Shown: one piece after another, positions 54,695 through 63,046 of the stretch
How the letters are laid out: the number at the start of each line of letters is the position of its first letter
How positions within the stretch are numbered: the first letter of the stretch is position 1
DNA from: Pseudalkalibacillus salsuginis
Lineage (GTDB): Bacteria; Bacillota; Bacilli; Bacillales; Fictibacillaceae
Reading direction: 5' to 3'
Length of the DNA stretch: 64,000 bases
NCBI RefSeq assembly: GCF_021646685.1
Contig: NZ_JAKJHW010000001.1
Span: 62,001 to 126,000 of the forward strand
Translations under genes and position numbers: made by a program
Notes under the pieces: model-generated
Databases searched by the model: none
What the model was told of the DNA's origin: nothing
Seen by the model: the letters and a program-made list of their open reading frames with translations, nothing else

Positions 54695-55846
54695 TTATTT
54701 GTACTTTTTAAGTTGATCGCCAATCATATCTCCAAGGGAGAAACCAGTATTTCCATCTGTTTCCTTGTTATACTCTGAATCGATTTTAGATGGACGGTTT
54801 TCTTCCTCTAATGTCGCCCTGATGCTCAGGGAAACACGTTTTTCATCAGGATTGATGTCCAGTACTTTAACCTTGACTTTATCGCCTTGTTCAAGAACCT
54901 CACTTGGTGTTCCAATATGCTTATTCGCAATTTCGGAAATATGAACAAGCCCTTCTACACCAGGAGCCACTTCGACGAACGCACCGAAAGAGACAAGACG
55001 CTTGACTGTTCCATCCACCACCTGACCTTTTTTAAGAACTTCACTTACATTGTCCCAAGGTCCAGGGAGCGTTTCTTTGATGGAAAGTGAAATACGCTCA
55101 TTATCACGATCTACAGAAAGTACTTTCACTTTGACTGTATCGCCTTCCTTGACGACCTCAGATGGTGTTTCCACACGATGATGCGCCAATTGTGAAATAT
55201 GGACAAGCCCGTCGATTCCACCTATATCAACGAAAGCACCGAAGTCAGTTAGTCGTTGGACTGTTCCCTCCAATACTTGACCTGCTTCTAATGATTGGAG
55301 CACATCTTGTTTTTTCGATTCTTCCTGCTCTTCTAAAACCGCTCGGTGAGACAAGATGAGTTTATTATTTTCTTCCTCAAGTTCTACGATCTTCACTTCT
55401 AAAGTCTTACCTTTATAAGAAGAGAAATCCTCTACAAAGTGTTTTTCAACTAGAGAAGCAGGTATGAAACCACGGACGCCAAGGTCTACCACCAGACCAC
55501 CTTTTACGACATCAGCAATCTCGACCTCTAATGTTTTATTTTCTTCCTTCGCTTCTTTCAACTCAGACCATGCTTTTTCAGCAGAGATCGCGCGTTTGGA
55601 AAGAACGAGCTCTTCTTCTGTAAGTTTGATCACCTTAAGAGTCAATGTATCTCCATCAGATAAGACATCACTAACTTTTTCGACATGCAAGCTTGAAAGC
55701 TCACTGATCGGCAGGATTCCATCCAACTTATACCCTGCATCGATCAATGCATGTTTTTCTTCAACCTTTGTAACCGTACCTTCTACTATATCACCAAGTT
55801 CCAAAGGTTTAATCTCTGAAAGTTCTTGATTCATTTCATCAGTCAT
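54695..55846 (-). CDS. rpsA: S1-domain RNA-binding protein, RpsA-like (YpfD)
   Basis: 383 residues with four S1 domains (about 13-85, 100-167, 185-254 and 270-341), then a polar tail. E. coli S1 has six. In Bacillus YpfD is a homologue not needed in the ribosome. Starts after AAGGAGGTAAAG. Expected between cmk-plsC and yphA. Confidence 0.9.
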   Translation of the reverse strand: MTDEMNQELSEIKPLELGDIVEGTVTKVEEKHALIDAGYKLDGILPISELSSLHVEKVSDVLSDGDTLTLKVIKLTEEELVLSKRAISAEKAWSELKEAKEENKTLEVEIADVVKGGLVVDLGVRGFIPASLVEKHFVEDFSSYKGKTLEVKIVELEEENNKLILSHRAVLEEQEESKKQDVLQSLEAGQVLEGTVQRLTDFGAFVDIGGIDGLVHISQLAHHRVETPSEVVKEGDTVKVKVLSVDRDNERISLSIKETLPGPWDNVSEVLKKGQVVDGTVKRLVSFGAFVEVAPGVEGLVHISEIANKHIGTPSEVLEQGDKVKVKVLDINPDEKRVSLSIRATLEEENRPSKIDSEYNKETDGNTGFSLGDMIGDQLKKYK

Positions 55847-55992
55847 TGTCTTTACCTCCTTAAGTGTCTAAACGAAGAGAAAAATATATTAGACCCTCCA
55901 CGTTGTGAAAGAGTATGTATAAGGTTCATTTCCCTTTTCTCTAACTTCTTATAAATAGCGTTTTTTGTCAAGTAACTAAACTCCGATATTCC

Positions 55993-56574
55993 TCACTTAT
56001 TCGCTTCGTATAACTTCCGTATTTCTTCCATGATTTTTTCTGTTGCGACCTTTGCGGAAGCCTTATGTTCTTTCAATTCAGAAAAATCAATCGGTGCCCC
56101 ATAGACGATTTTTACTTCCTTGAACAATTTGTATGGGCCTATGATCGCACAAGGAATGACTTTCGCATCCGTTTTCAATGCAAAGAATCCGGCACCTGCA
56201 AGACCATCTGCGATGGAACCCGTTTTACTACGTGTCCCTTCTGGAAACAACCCGACAGCTTTTCCATTGCGCAATAATTCCAAACCTCGTCTTAAAGCTT
56301 GTTTATCACTCATCCCTCTTCGAACAGGAAATGCGTGGATACTTGGTAGAATGCTCTTCAATACAGGGACATCAAAGAGTTCTGCTTTCGCCATGAAATG
56401 GACTGTGCGTCCGGATGAACAACCGACAAGAGGAGGGTCCAGATAGCTGATATGATTTGTACAGATCAGGACCCCATCCTCTTTAGGTACGTTCTCAAGA
56501 CCGATCACGTTCAATTTATATCCTGCAAAGAATACACCATTGAAAAAATTGCGCCCTAAATTATATAGATTCAC
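55993..56574 (-). CDS. plsC: 1-acyl-sn-glycerol-3-phosphate acyltransferase
   Basis: 193 residues. NHISYLDPPLVG (about 40-51) has the HX4D catalytic pair and FPEGTRS (about 115-121) the acceptor-binding motif. Makes phosphatidic acid. GTG start. It follows cmk by 6 bases; paired functionally with plsY/gpsA nearby. Confidence 0.95.
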   Translation of the reverse strand: MNLYNLGRNFFNGVFFAGYKLNVIGLENVPKEDGVLICTNHISYLDPPLVGCSSGRTVHFMAKAELFDVPVLKSILPSIHAFPVRRGMSDKQALRRGLELLRNGKAVGLFPEGTRSKTGSIADGLAGAGFFALKTDAKVIPCAIIGPYKLFKEVKIVYGAPIDFSELKEHKASAKVATEKIMEEIRKLYEANK

Positions 56575-56580
56575 CCGTCA

Positions 56581-57258
56581 TCAAACCCTTTCGTTTTCGT
56601 GCACGATCTGAAGGATCGCTTCTACGACGTCATCAATCGACATCGTTGTCGTATCCAGTTCAACCGCATCTTCCGCTTTCATCAATGGTGAAGCTTCACG
56701 CTTAGAGTCTAATTCATCCCTGTGTTCGATCTCGCGTTTAATCTGTTCAAGATCCGAAGGAATACCTTTGGACACATTCTCGTCATGCCTTCTCTTCGCT
56801 CTTTCCTCAACTGAAGCAATCAGGAAGATTTTCACTTGGGCATCAGGGATTACATGTGTTCCTATATCACGGCCATCCATGACGACAGAATGTTCCCGGC
56901 TTAATTCTTGCTGGCGTTTTACCATTTCTATACGGACTGCCGGGTGCTTTGAAACTTCGGAGACATTTTTCGTAACCTCTGAAGTTCTGATTTCTTCCGT
57001 CACATCTTCTCCGTCTAAGACGACGAACTGTTTATCCGATTTTTTTTGAAGATCGATCGTTGTCGTCTTCAGGATTTCTTCCAGTGCACTCTCATCACTG
57101 ATGTCAATATCATTGCGAAGTGCTTTCAATGTTATAGAACGGTACATCGCACCTGTATCGATATAAACAAACGATAATATGTCTGCCACTTTTTTGGCGA
57201 CTGTGCTTTTTCCTGCCCCTGCAGGTCCATCAATGGCAATTCTCATCAAGTTACTCAT
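56581..57258 (-). CDS. cmk: Cytidylate kinase
   Basis: 225 residues from ATG at 57258 after AGGAGG. P-loop [17 protein letters not shown]; lid [11 protein letters not shown]. Phosphorylates CMP/dCMP for nucleotide salvage and phospholipid turnover. Cotranscribed with plsC. Confidence 0.97.
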   Translation of the reverse strand: MSNLMRIAIDGPAGAGKSTVAKKVADILSFVYIDTGAMYRSITLKALRNDIDISDESALEEILKTTTIDLQKKSDKQFVVLDGEDVTEEIRTSEVTKNVSEVSKHPAVRIEMVKRQQELSREHSVVMDGRDIGTHVIPDAQVKIFLIASVEERAKRRHDENVSKGIPSDLEQIKREIEHRDELDSKREASPLMKAEDAVELDTTTMSIDDVVEAILQIVHENERV

Positions 57259-57339
57259 AGTTCCTCCTGCTACCTTTGACAAATCTAATTTTAAAATGAT
57301 TCGAGACAGATCGGCATTTTTCTGCCCATTTCACAGAGA

Positions 57340-57384
57340 AACTTGGCCCTTTTGAGGAAACCATAAGGCTCCTGGTGCCAAGTT
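57340..57384 (-). other. Inverted repeat between cmk and ypfB
   Basis: AACTTGGC/GCCAAGTT, 8 bp, with a 29-base loop that holds a smaller AGGA/TCCT stem. No T-run follows on the minus strand. It could be a leader structure for cmk. Confidence 0.5.
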
Positions 57385-57427
57385 CGATGGTGACAAGTAT
57401 ACCTCAAAATTCCGATATCCCTTTAGG

Positions 57428-57640
57428 TCAATTTTCAACCCTTTCATCATACCATAGGAAATTTGAGCGGTCTATCGTTTCAACGGTCTCTCCATTGCTT
57501 CCATTTGTGATTCCTTCATATTCATATAAACGATTGAAATAAGTGCCAAAGTCCCAATTGAATATAAGATATTGAGCAACAATAAGAAAAATCATCTGAC
57601 AAATGATCAACTTGATCACTATACGTTCAATCAACTTCAT
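57428..57640 (-). CDS. ypfB: YpfB, DUF5359 membrane protein
   Basis: 70 residues, one hydrophobic span (about 8-28) and a polar tail with conserved aromatic residues. Place and size match YpfB, between the PilZ gene and cmk. Unknown function. Confidence 0.75.
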   Translation of the reverse strand: MKLIERIVIKLIICQMIFLIVAQYLIFNWDFGTYFNRLYEYEGITNGSNGETVETIDRSNFLWYDERVEN

Positions 57641-57723
57641 CGGTTAATCGCATCCTCAGTATGTTCTTATCTCTATCGTTTCCAAAATAAGGCTTCTCTT
57701 ATACGAAAGAATGGATTCCCTGG

Positions 57724-58383
57724 TTATAATAACCCTTTTTTCTTCAACATTAATTGCTCTTCGAAACAAAAACGCAACATATTTCGTTTATCTTGCTCAG
57801 ATATACTGAGGAACTGAAGAGGCGCTTTATCCCTTTTTCCATTTTCCCCTTTAATGATACGGATGACCTTTGCTTTCTGGTTTATGTATTTATGGTGTTC
57901 TTTTAAGGGTAACACCATCCAGCAATCCACTTCCATTCCGGCTTTCAATTGATGACGCTCTGGCATAATGACTGCACATCCGCCTGCACTCACATCAGAA
58001 GTAATGGTAGTGAAAGGCTGAAATTGGAACTCTGTCGGATGGATCGACACATCTATTGCCGTTTCAACTCGGACGAACTCCCGTCTCTGGATCTTCTCCA
58101 AATTGGTTTCCCCAGGAAAAGATAAGATGAGCAACGGTATTTGTTCTTTTTTTCGATTGGTCATCTCAGTATGAAACGTGTATGTGATTTTATCTTTTGT
58201 GGTAAAATGGGCATAAAATTTTGTTCCTACCATGAAAAATTCCGATTTGTTTGTATGAGTGTTGGATGGATAAGTTACAAGTAGATGATCCTCCCTGATA
58301 TCCTCAATTTTACAGTGGAATTTTTGCGGTTCCTGCCCAGGTTTCCGGATTTCAAGAAAAAGGGTATCACCGATTTTAATCAT
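57724..58383 (-). CDS. motI: PilZ-domain c-di-GMP receptor (YpfA/MotI)
   Basis: 219 residues. N-terminal YcgR-like domain (about 1-95) and a PilZ domain with RREFVR (R-x3-R) and TSDVSAGG (D-x-S-x2-G), so c-di-GMP binding is expected. In B. subtilis the protein (DgrA) clamps the flagellar motor. Agrees with cheR for motility. Confidence 0.9.
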   Translation of the reverse strand: MIKIGDTLFLEIRKPGQEPQKFHCKIEDIREDHLLVTYPSNTHTNKSEFFMVGTKFYAHFTTKDKITYTFHTEMTNRKKEQIPLLILSFPGETNLEKIQRREFVRVETAIDVSIHPTEFQFQPFTTITSDVSAGGCAVIMPERHQLKAGMEVDCWMVLPLKEHHKYINQKAKVIRIIKGENGKRDKAPLQFLSISEQDKRNMLRFCFEEQLMLKKKGLL

Positions 58384-58434
58384 GTTATATCCCCCCTCAC
58401 CTTTTTATTCTTTAGGTCGATTATCTCATTTTAA

Positions 58435-58464
58435 CAAGAAAAGGAAAAGCAAAATTTGCTTTTC
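58435..58464 (-). terminator. Terminator of sleB-ypeB
   Basis: GGAAAAGCAAATTTTGCTTTTCC palindrome (58442-58464), on the minus strand followed by TTTTCTTGTT, about 130 bases past ypeB. Confidence 0.85.
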
Positions 58465-58596
58465 CTCGTTCTTGTTTACTTATAGATAAGCAATTTTGGC
58501 AGCAAGACCGGAGTAGCTGATCAGAAAAATAGTATAAGCTCAGCTACATCTCGGACTTTCGTCTGAACTTATATCGCGAATGGTAAGTTTTTTTGC

Positions 58597-59946
58597 CTAC
58601 ATACTGTTGACCGGTGTATTAGGATCATCCAGTTTTTTCACCTTTTCTTCCATGCCTGTGCTCGCGTTGATGAAGATTCGGAACGTCTCATTACCCATTG
58701 TAGCTAGGAACTCATAGCATTGAACCTCTTCGCCAAGGTCATTCCTGATGATTCCCTGGTGTGTTTCCATGATTTTAAGCTTAGGATTCAGCTTCCCTTG
58801 TGCTTCTTTTTGGGAAATAGCCGGAGTAGTGATTTGCCGATCTTTTTCACCGATCAGATAGTTCATCCCTTCATAGCCAATGATATCACCGTTATCAAGG
58901 GCAACTTTGATCGTAACTGTCTGTGGATAGATTCGTACATCATCCTGCTTTTTCACATACGTGTAGATTCCAATGTTTTCATATTGGTCACTTGTGGACA
59001 TTTCCATCTTATCCATCGCATGCTTTTTCAAGAACTCTTCCGCTTTTTCCCTTCCCTGATATAAGCTGATCTTAGCATCTTCAACATTTCGATCTTCTAG
59101 TATCCAGGTTGGATGACCGCCTTTTTTGGTCATTTCCAAATAAATATTGGAATCGCTTTTTGGTTCATTGACCGAAATACGGTAGGCCTCATAAGGAGAT
59201 CCTTTTCCATTTTCCTCTACAATCACTTTAGAGTTCTTGTTCAGTTTGAGGAACTTGATAGCTAGGTTCTTAGCCTCTTGTTTCGTAATTTCCTTACCGC
59301 TTAAAGCTTTATATTTATTATCTTCAAATTCGCTGATCTTCGTCATTTCTGGTCCCCAGTTCACTTCTGAGTAACCTTCGACAGATTTGTCGACAGTTTT
59401 GAGACCATTGATGACTGTGTTGTCCATTGGGTCATTTTCTGTGGCAAGTGCCAATTCGACGTCCATCCATCTTAGGTTTTCCTTCATGACAGTAGCTTGC
59501 ACATTCCGCAGCTCGTTCTTGATTTCGGTTGCGTTTTTGTGCAGTTGTCCAAGTGTAGCATATTCATCTTTTGAAAGTGGGTCCTTCTCCAAATCCCTTA
59601 TTGCGATCCGGTAGCTGAACTCACCGATTTTCGTAAGGAATTCTTCTGTTTTGTTGAATGGCAACAGTGCTAACGGTAATTGACCGACATCATTATGTGC
59701 TTCGGAGGTCAATCGCCATACTTCTGCAAGCGAAGGAGAAATCTGCTGACGGGAATTCATTGCCAGCGTCGTCCCGATTTTTTCCTCCAAAGCATCTATA
59801 TGGAAATTCAAATCATGGAATGCTCTTTGGTAGTTATTTTCAGCGTTTATAAGAATGGCGTTCTTTTCTTGATGTTCCTTATATCCCCAATACCCAGTAC
59901 CAATTACGGCAATTGCCAGTATAGTTATAAGAATCGTTCTGATCAT
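58597..59946 (-). CDS. ypeB: Germination protein YpeB
   Basis: 449 residues. N-terminal membrane anchor (about 4-24), helical part, then PepSY-like repeats near the C-terminus. It stabilises and localises SleB in the dormant spore. It follows sleB by 15 bases, as expected for the pair. Confidence 0.95.
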   Translation of the reverse strand: MIRTILITILAIAVIGTGYWGYKEHQEKNAILINAENNYQRAFHDLNFHIDALEEKIGTTLAMNSRQQISPSLAEVWRLTSEAHNDVGQLPLALLPFNKTEEFLTKIGEFSYRIAIRDLEKDPLSKDEYATLGQLHKNATEIKNELRNVQATVMKENLRWMDVELALATENDPMDNTVINGLKTVDKSVEGYSEVNWGPEMTKISEFEDNKYKALSGKEITKQEAKNLAIKFLKLNKNSKVIVEENGKGSPYEAYRISVNEPKSDSNIYLEMTKKGGHPTWILEDRNVEDAKISLYQGREKAEEFLKKHAMDKMEMSTSDQYENIGIYTYVKKQDDVRIYPQTVTIKVALDNGDIIGYEGMNYLIGEKDRQITTPAISQKEAQGKLNPKLKIMETHQGIIRNDLGEEVQCYEFLATMGNETFRIFINASTGMEEKVKKLDDPNTPVNSM

Positions 59947-59961
59947 GTCTCTTCACCTCCG

Positions 59962-60810
59962 TTATTTCGCAAAGATATGCTTTCCGATTTGGGTAACTTG
60001 TGAACGCGTCCATATCCAGCCGGATGTTGCCGTATCAGGGTTGAAATAGTAGATACATCCATTTGAAGGATCCCACCCATTGATTGCGTCAAGAACTGCT
60101 TTTTTGGCCTGCTCATTCGGTGTCAGCCAAATTTGGCCATCTGCTACAGCGGTAAATGCACGAGGTTCAAATATGACGCCTGATATCGTATTCGGAAAGG
60201 AAGTGCTTTCAATACGGTTGAGAATAACAGCAGCTACAGCCACCTGTCCTACATACGGTTCACCACGGGCCTCACCATAGACTGCATTCGCCATCAGCTG
60301 AATATCATTCTCTGAATAACCGCTCGGTACGTTTTTCCCTTGTTTCGGCTGTTTAGGTTGTGCTTTCCCGTCTTGACCTGTTGGTTTTTTAGCAGGGGCT
60401 TTCCCTTTCTGTGTTTGTTTTTCTAAAGGTGTACCACCGTAATGTGTGAACTTCTTCCCTTTTTGGATATTCCTTTTTACAAATCCTTCATGATACTGTG
60501 ATGCATTGGCGAGTTTCAACTTTGTCGTGGCACCGGCAAGTCCATCCACCTTCAACCCGAACTCATACTGGAAGTTTCGAAGTGCCCAGTATGTACCCCA
60601 ACCAAATACCCCATCAATCTTCCCATTATAAAACCCTAAATATTGCAATCTCGATTGGAGCTCGATTACGTCTTCACCCGTTGCACCATGCTGGATCACT
60701 TGAGCAGTGAACGCGTCTGTGTTTTCGACATGCACAGCGCTTAACAACGGAATGACCAATAGTATCAATGATAAGCATACTTTTACGAACAAATTTCCAC
60801 TTTTCATCAT
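59962..60810 (-). CDS. sleB: Spore cortex-lytic enzyme SleB
   Basis: 282 residues from ATG at 60810 after AGGAGGCTG. Signal peptide (about 1-30), peptidoglycan-binding domain (about 38-96), a Lys/Pro/Gln-rich linker, and the catalytic domain (about 165-282; NDIQLMANAVYGEARGEPYVGQ, with catalytic Glu). It degrades cortex muramic-delta-lactam peptidoglycan at germination. A sigma-G type promoter lies 45-70 bases upstream. Confidence 0.96.
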   Translation of the reverse strand: MMKSGNLFVKVCLSLILLVIPLLSAVHVENTDAFTAQVIQHGATGEDVIELQSRLQYLGFYNGKIDGVFGWGTYWALRNFQYEFGLKVDGLAGATTKLKLANASQYHEGFVKRNIQKGKKFTHYGGTPLEKQTQKGKAPAKKPTGQDGKAQPKQPKQGKNVPSGYSENDIQLMANAVYGEARGEPYVGQVAVAAVILNRIESTSFPNTISGVIFEPRAFTAVADGQIWLTPNEQAKKAVLDAINGWDPSNGCIYYFNPDTATSGWIWTRSQVTQIGKHIFAK

Positions 60811-60852
60811 TACAGCCTCCTGTTGCATCCTGTATAACTTTTTCAATGTTCG

Positions 60853-60881
60853 TAGTTTCTGTCATTGAAGTGATTTTATAC
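60853..60881 (-). promoter_or_regulatory. Candidate sigma-G promoter of sleB
   Basis: -35 GTATA (60877-60881) and -10 GAAACTA (60853-60859) at 17 bases on the minus strand. Five of seven -10 positions match CATACTA. Forespore expression is known for sleB in B. subtilis. Confidence 0.45.
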
Positions 60882-60898
60882 AAAGAGAAAGACAAATA

Positions 60899-60930
60899 GA
60901 AAAAACCTGATCATCAAGTGGATGAACAGG
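60899..60930 (-). terminator. Terminator of prsW
   Basis: CCTGTTCATC/GATGATCAGG stem on the minus strand followed by TTTTTT, 17 bases past prsW. Confidence 0.9.
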
Positions 60931-60946
60931 CTTACCTGGCATAAGT

Positions 60947-61633
60947 TTAATTTATTGCTCTATGATTTTGTTGTTCATATTTTTCTTGTGAAACACCCTG
61001 TGCATACTTTATTTTCCTCAAACCTAACCACCATAGGAAAATCATGAAAGGCAACATGAAAACCATCCATTTTTGCACTAGAGATAACAGGATATAGTCA
61101 TAAAACCCATGAAAGAATATGGGGACTAATAATGAAGATATTAAGAATAACCTTTTGGAATATGCGTTTTCCGATGATTTCCCCCTTGAAAGATAATACC
61201 CCATGATCACACCGAATAACGCATGGCTCGGAACGGGCAATAACGCTCTGAGCATTGCTGTTTCTATTCCATTCGTCAACAAATACAATACATTTTCAGC
61301 GGTGGCAAACCCTAAGGAAATCGAGACACCATAAATAATACCATCATAAGGATCATTGAAATCGATATGTTGATATGCCGCAAAGTAAAGAAGGAACCAT
61401 TTGAAAAATTCCTCCAAGAAACCTGAAACGAAAAATGCATCCATCCAACCTGCTACTTGCATTTCTTCATAAATGCCAAACTGCAGGACCATCACTGGGA
61501 AAACGAGAAGGACACCAATGACGAATGTTCGCAATACCATCAGGATCGGCTCAGGTTTATATTTTTCTTTCAAATAGAAAAATGATAGCAAGGCGACACC
61601 TGGGGCGATCCCTGCAGATATGATTGTAAACAT
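60947..61633 (-). CDS. prsW: Intramembrane glutamic protease PrsW
   Basis: 228 residues, seven or so membrane segments. GFLEEFFKWF (about 70-79) holds the catalytic Glu pair, and FHGFYDY a second conserved motif. In B. subtilis it cleaves the anti-sigma factor RsiW to release SigW. It is not linked to the sigW genes here. Confidence 0.9.
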   Translation of the reverse strand: MFTIISAGIAPGVALLSFFYLKEKYKPEPILMVLRTFVIGVLLVFPVMVLQFGIYEEMQVAGWMDAFFVSGFLEEFFKWFLLYFAAYQHIDFNDPYDGIIYGVSISLGFATAENVLYLLTNGIETAMLRALLPVPSHALFGVIMGYYLSRGKSSENAYSKRLFLISSLLVPIFFHGFYDYILLSLVQKWMVFMLPFMIFLWWLGLRKIKYAQGVSQEKYEQQNHRAIN

Positions 61634-61802
61634 TTACATCGTCCCGTTTCCAATCCATTTTTTTCTATGGTATCACGAGTAGCCATGATTTTGTTATATT
61701 AAATATAGTTCTTGGAACAATCGCTGTTAACTCTATGCTTAGACGGATGGTTACAAGAATCGAATGTGTTTAACAAAAAATTTAGGAACGAGGTTGAGAT
61801 TT

Positions 61803-62777
61803 ATGAAAGAAATTCTTGTAATTCATACGGGCGGGACGATCGCAATGAGTGAGGATAAAGAAACCGGGAAAGTCATCCCTGGAGATGTCAATCCCCTTCA
61901 CGAAACCTATGCACTCCTTTCCCAAATTGCAAAGGTTACGATGGATGATTTCTTAAATCTTCCGTCTCCACATATCACGCCAGAGCAGATGATCAAGCTG
62001 TCGAACTATATACACATGAAAATCGAACAAAAAAACTTCGACGGTGTCGTGGTCACACACGGAACGGATACATTGGAAGAAACAGCCTATCTCCTTGATC
62101 TGCTTCATGATGGCGAGACTCCAATCATTATGACAGGTGCTATGCGGTCCAGTAATGAGTTAGGTTCAGATGGCCCCCATAATCTCATCACATCGGTAAG
62201 GGCGGCTGCGAGTGATGATGCGAAAGGTAAAGGGGTATTGGTTGTATTCAATGATGAGATCCATGCTGCTAAGTATGCGACGAAAACCCATACGAGCAAT
62301 ATTGCAACGTTCCAGAGTCCTCAATCAGGTCCGATCGGCATCATTACGAAACGAGGTGTATTGTTCCATCATAACCTCGTTCACCGTGAGCATTATGACA
62401 CATCAAGTGTTTCAATGAATGTCGTCTTGTTGAAGGCTTATGCGGGCATGCAAAAGGAGCTGTTGCAGGCTGTTCGTACCACGGAAATTGATGGGCTGGT
62501 CATCGAAGCACTGGGACAAGGGAATCTCCCCCCTGACCTGATGGAGGAGATTGGTCATTTCATTGATAATCAGATTCCAATTGTGATGGTATCCCGCTGT
62601 TTCAATGGAATCGTCCAAGACATCTATAGTTATGATGGTGGGGGACGTAAGCTGAAAGAGCGCGGTGTGATATTGACGAACGGATTGAATGGCCCCAAAG
62701 CTCGCTTGAAACTGTTGGTGACATTAGAAATGAACTATAATATGGAACAATTGAGGGAAGCATTTTCATCGAATTGA
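61803..62777 (+). CDS. ansA: L-asparaginase, type I
   Basis: 324 residues from ATG at 61803. VIHTGGTIAMS (about 5-15) and VVTHGTDTLEETAYL carry the two catalytic Thr sites and the HGTDT signature. It has no signal peptide, so it is cytoplasmic. Convergent with ypdA, with two copies of the dispersed repeat between. Precedes no partner gene (ansB is absent). Confidence 0.9.
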   Translation: MKEILVIHTGGTIAMSEDKETGKVIPGDVNPLHETYALLSQIAKVTMDDFLNLPSPHITPEQMIKLSNYIHMKIEQKNFDGVVVTHGTDTLEETAYLLDLLHDGETPIIMTGAMRSSNELGSDGPHNLITSVRAAASDDAKGKGVLVVFNDEIHAAKYATKTHTSNIATFQSPQSGPIGIITKRGVLFHHNLVHREHYDTSSVSMNVVLLKAYAGMQKELLQAVRTTEIDGLVIEALGQGNLPPDLMEEIGHFIDNQIPIVMVSRCFNGIVQDIYSYDGGGRKLKERGVILTNGLNGPKARLKLLVTLEMNYNMEQLREAFSSN

Positions 62778-62779
62778 TC

Positions 62780-62895
62780 GAAAAGCGAAAACGCCCTGAT
62801 CAGCCACGAAGGTCACTGGAAGACCGACGAGGAGGCTGTCGCCGCCACAGGAGGTCTGAAGTGATCCAAGTGGCTGGGCGTTGGAGCTGGACATC
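62780..62895 (+). repeat. Dispersed hairpin repeat, copy G (reference short form)
   Basis: Starts directly after the ansA stop. All stems pair: AACGCCC/GGGCGTT, AGCCAC/GTGGCT, GGTCACT/AGTGATC, AGACC/GGTCT, GGC/GCC. Joined head-to-tail with copy H. Confidence 0.97.
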
Positions 62896-63013
62896 AAGAA
62901 AAGCGAAAACGCCCTGATCAGCCATGAAGGTCACTGGAAAACCGACGAGGAGGCTGTCGCCGCCACAGGAGGCCTGAAGTGATCCAAGTGGCTGGGCGTT
63001 GGAGCTGGACATC
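62896..63013 (+). repeat. Dispersed hairpin repeat, copy H (short form)
   Basis: Nearly identical to copy G; AGCCAT/GTGGCT keeps pairing by a wobble, but AAACC/GGCCT loses the fourth stem. The high identity to G suggests a recent duplication. Confidence 0.97.
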
Positions 63014-63014
63014 A

Positions 63015-63046
63015 AGAAAGGGACTAGATCATTCCAGGTCAGTCCC
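63015..63046 (-). terminator. Terminator of ypdA
   Basis: GGGACT/AGTCCC stem (63020-63025, 63041-63046) on the minus strand with TTTCTTG tail, overlapping the stop codon of ypdA. Confidence 0.7.

Noticed and set aside
61764-61802. Upstream extension of ansA
   Set aside because: The extra 13 residues have no ribosome site, while the ATG at 61803 opens directly on the conserved VIHTGGTIA segment.
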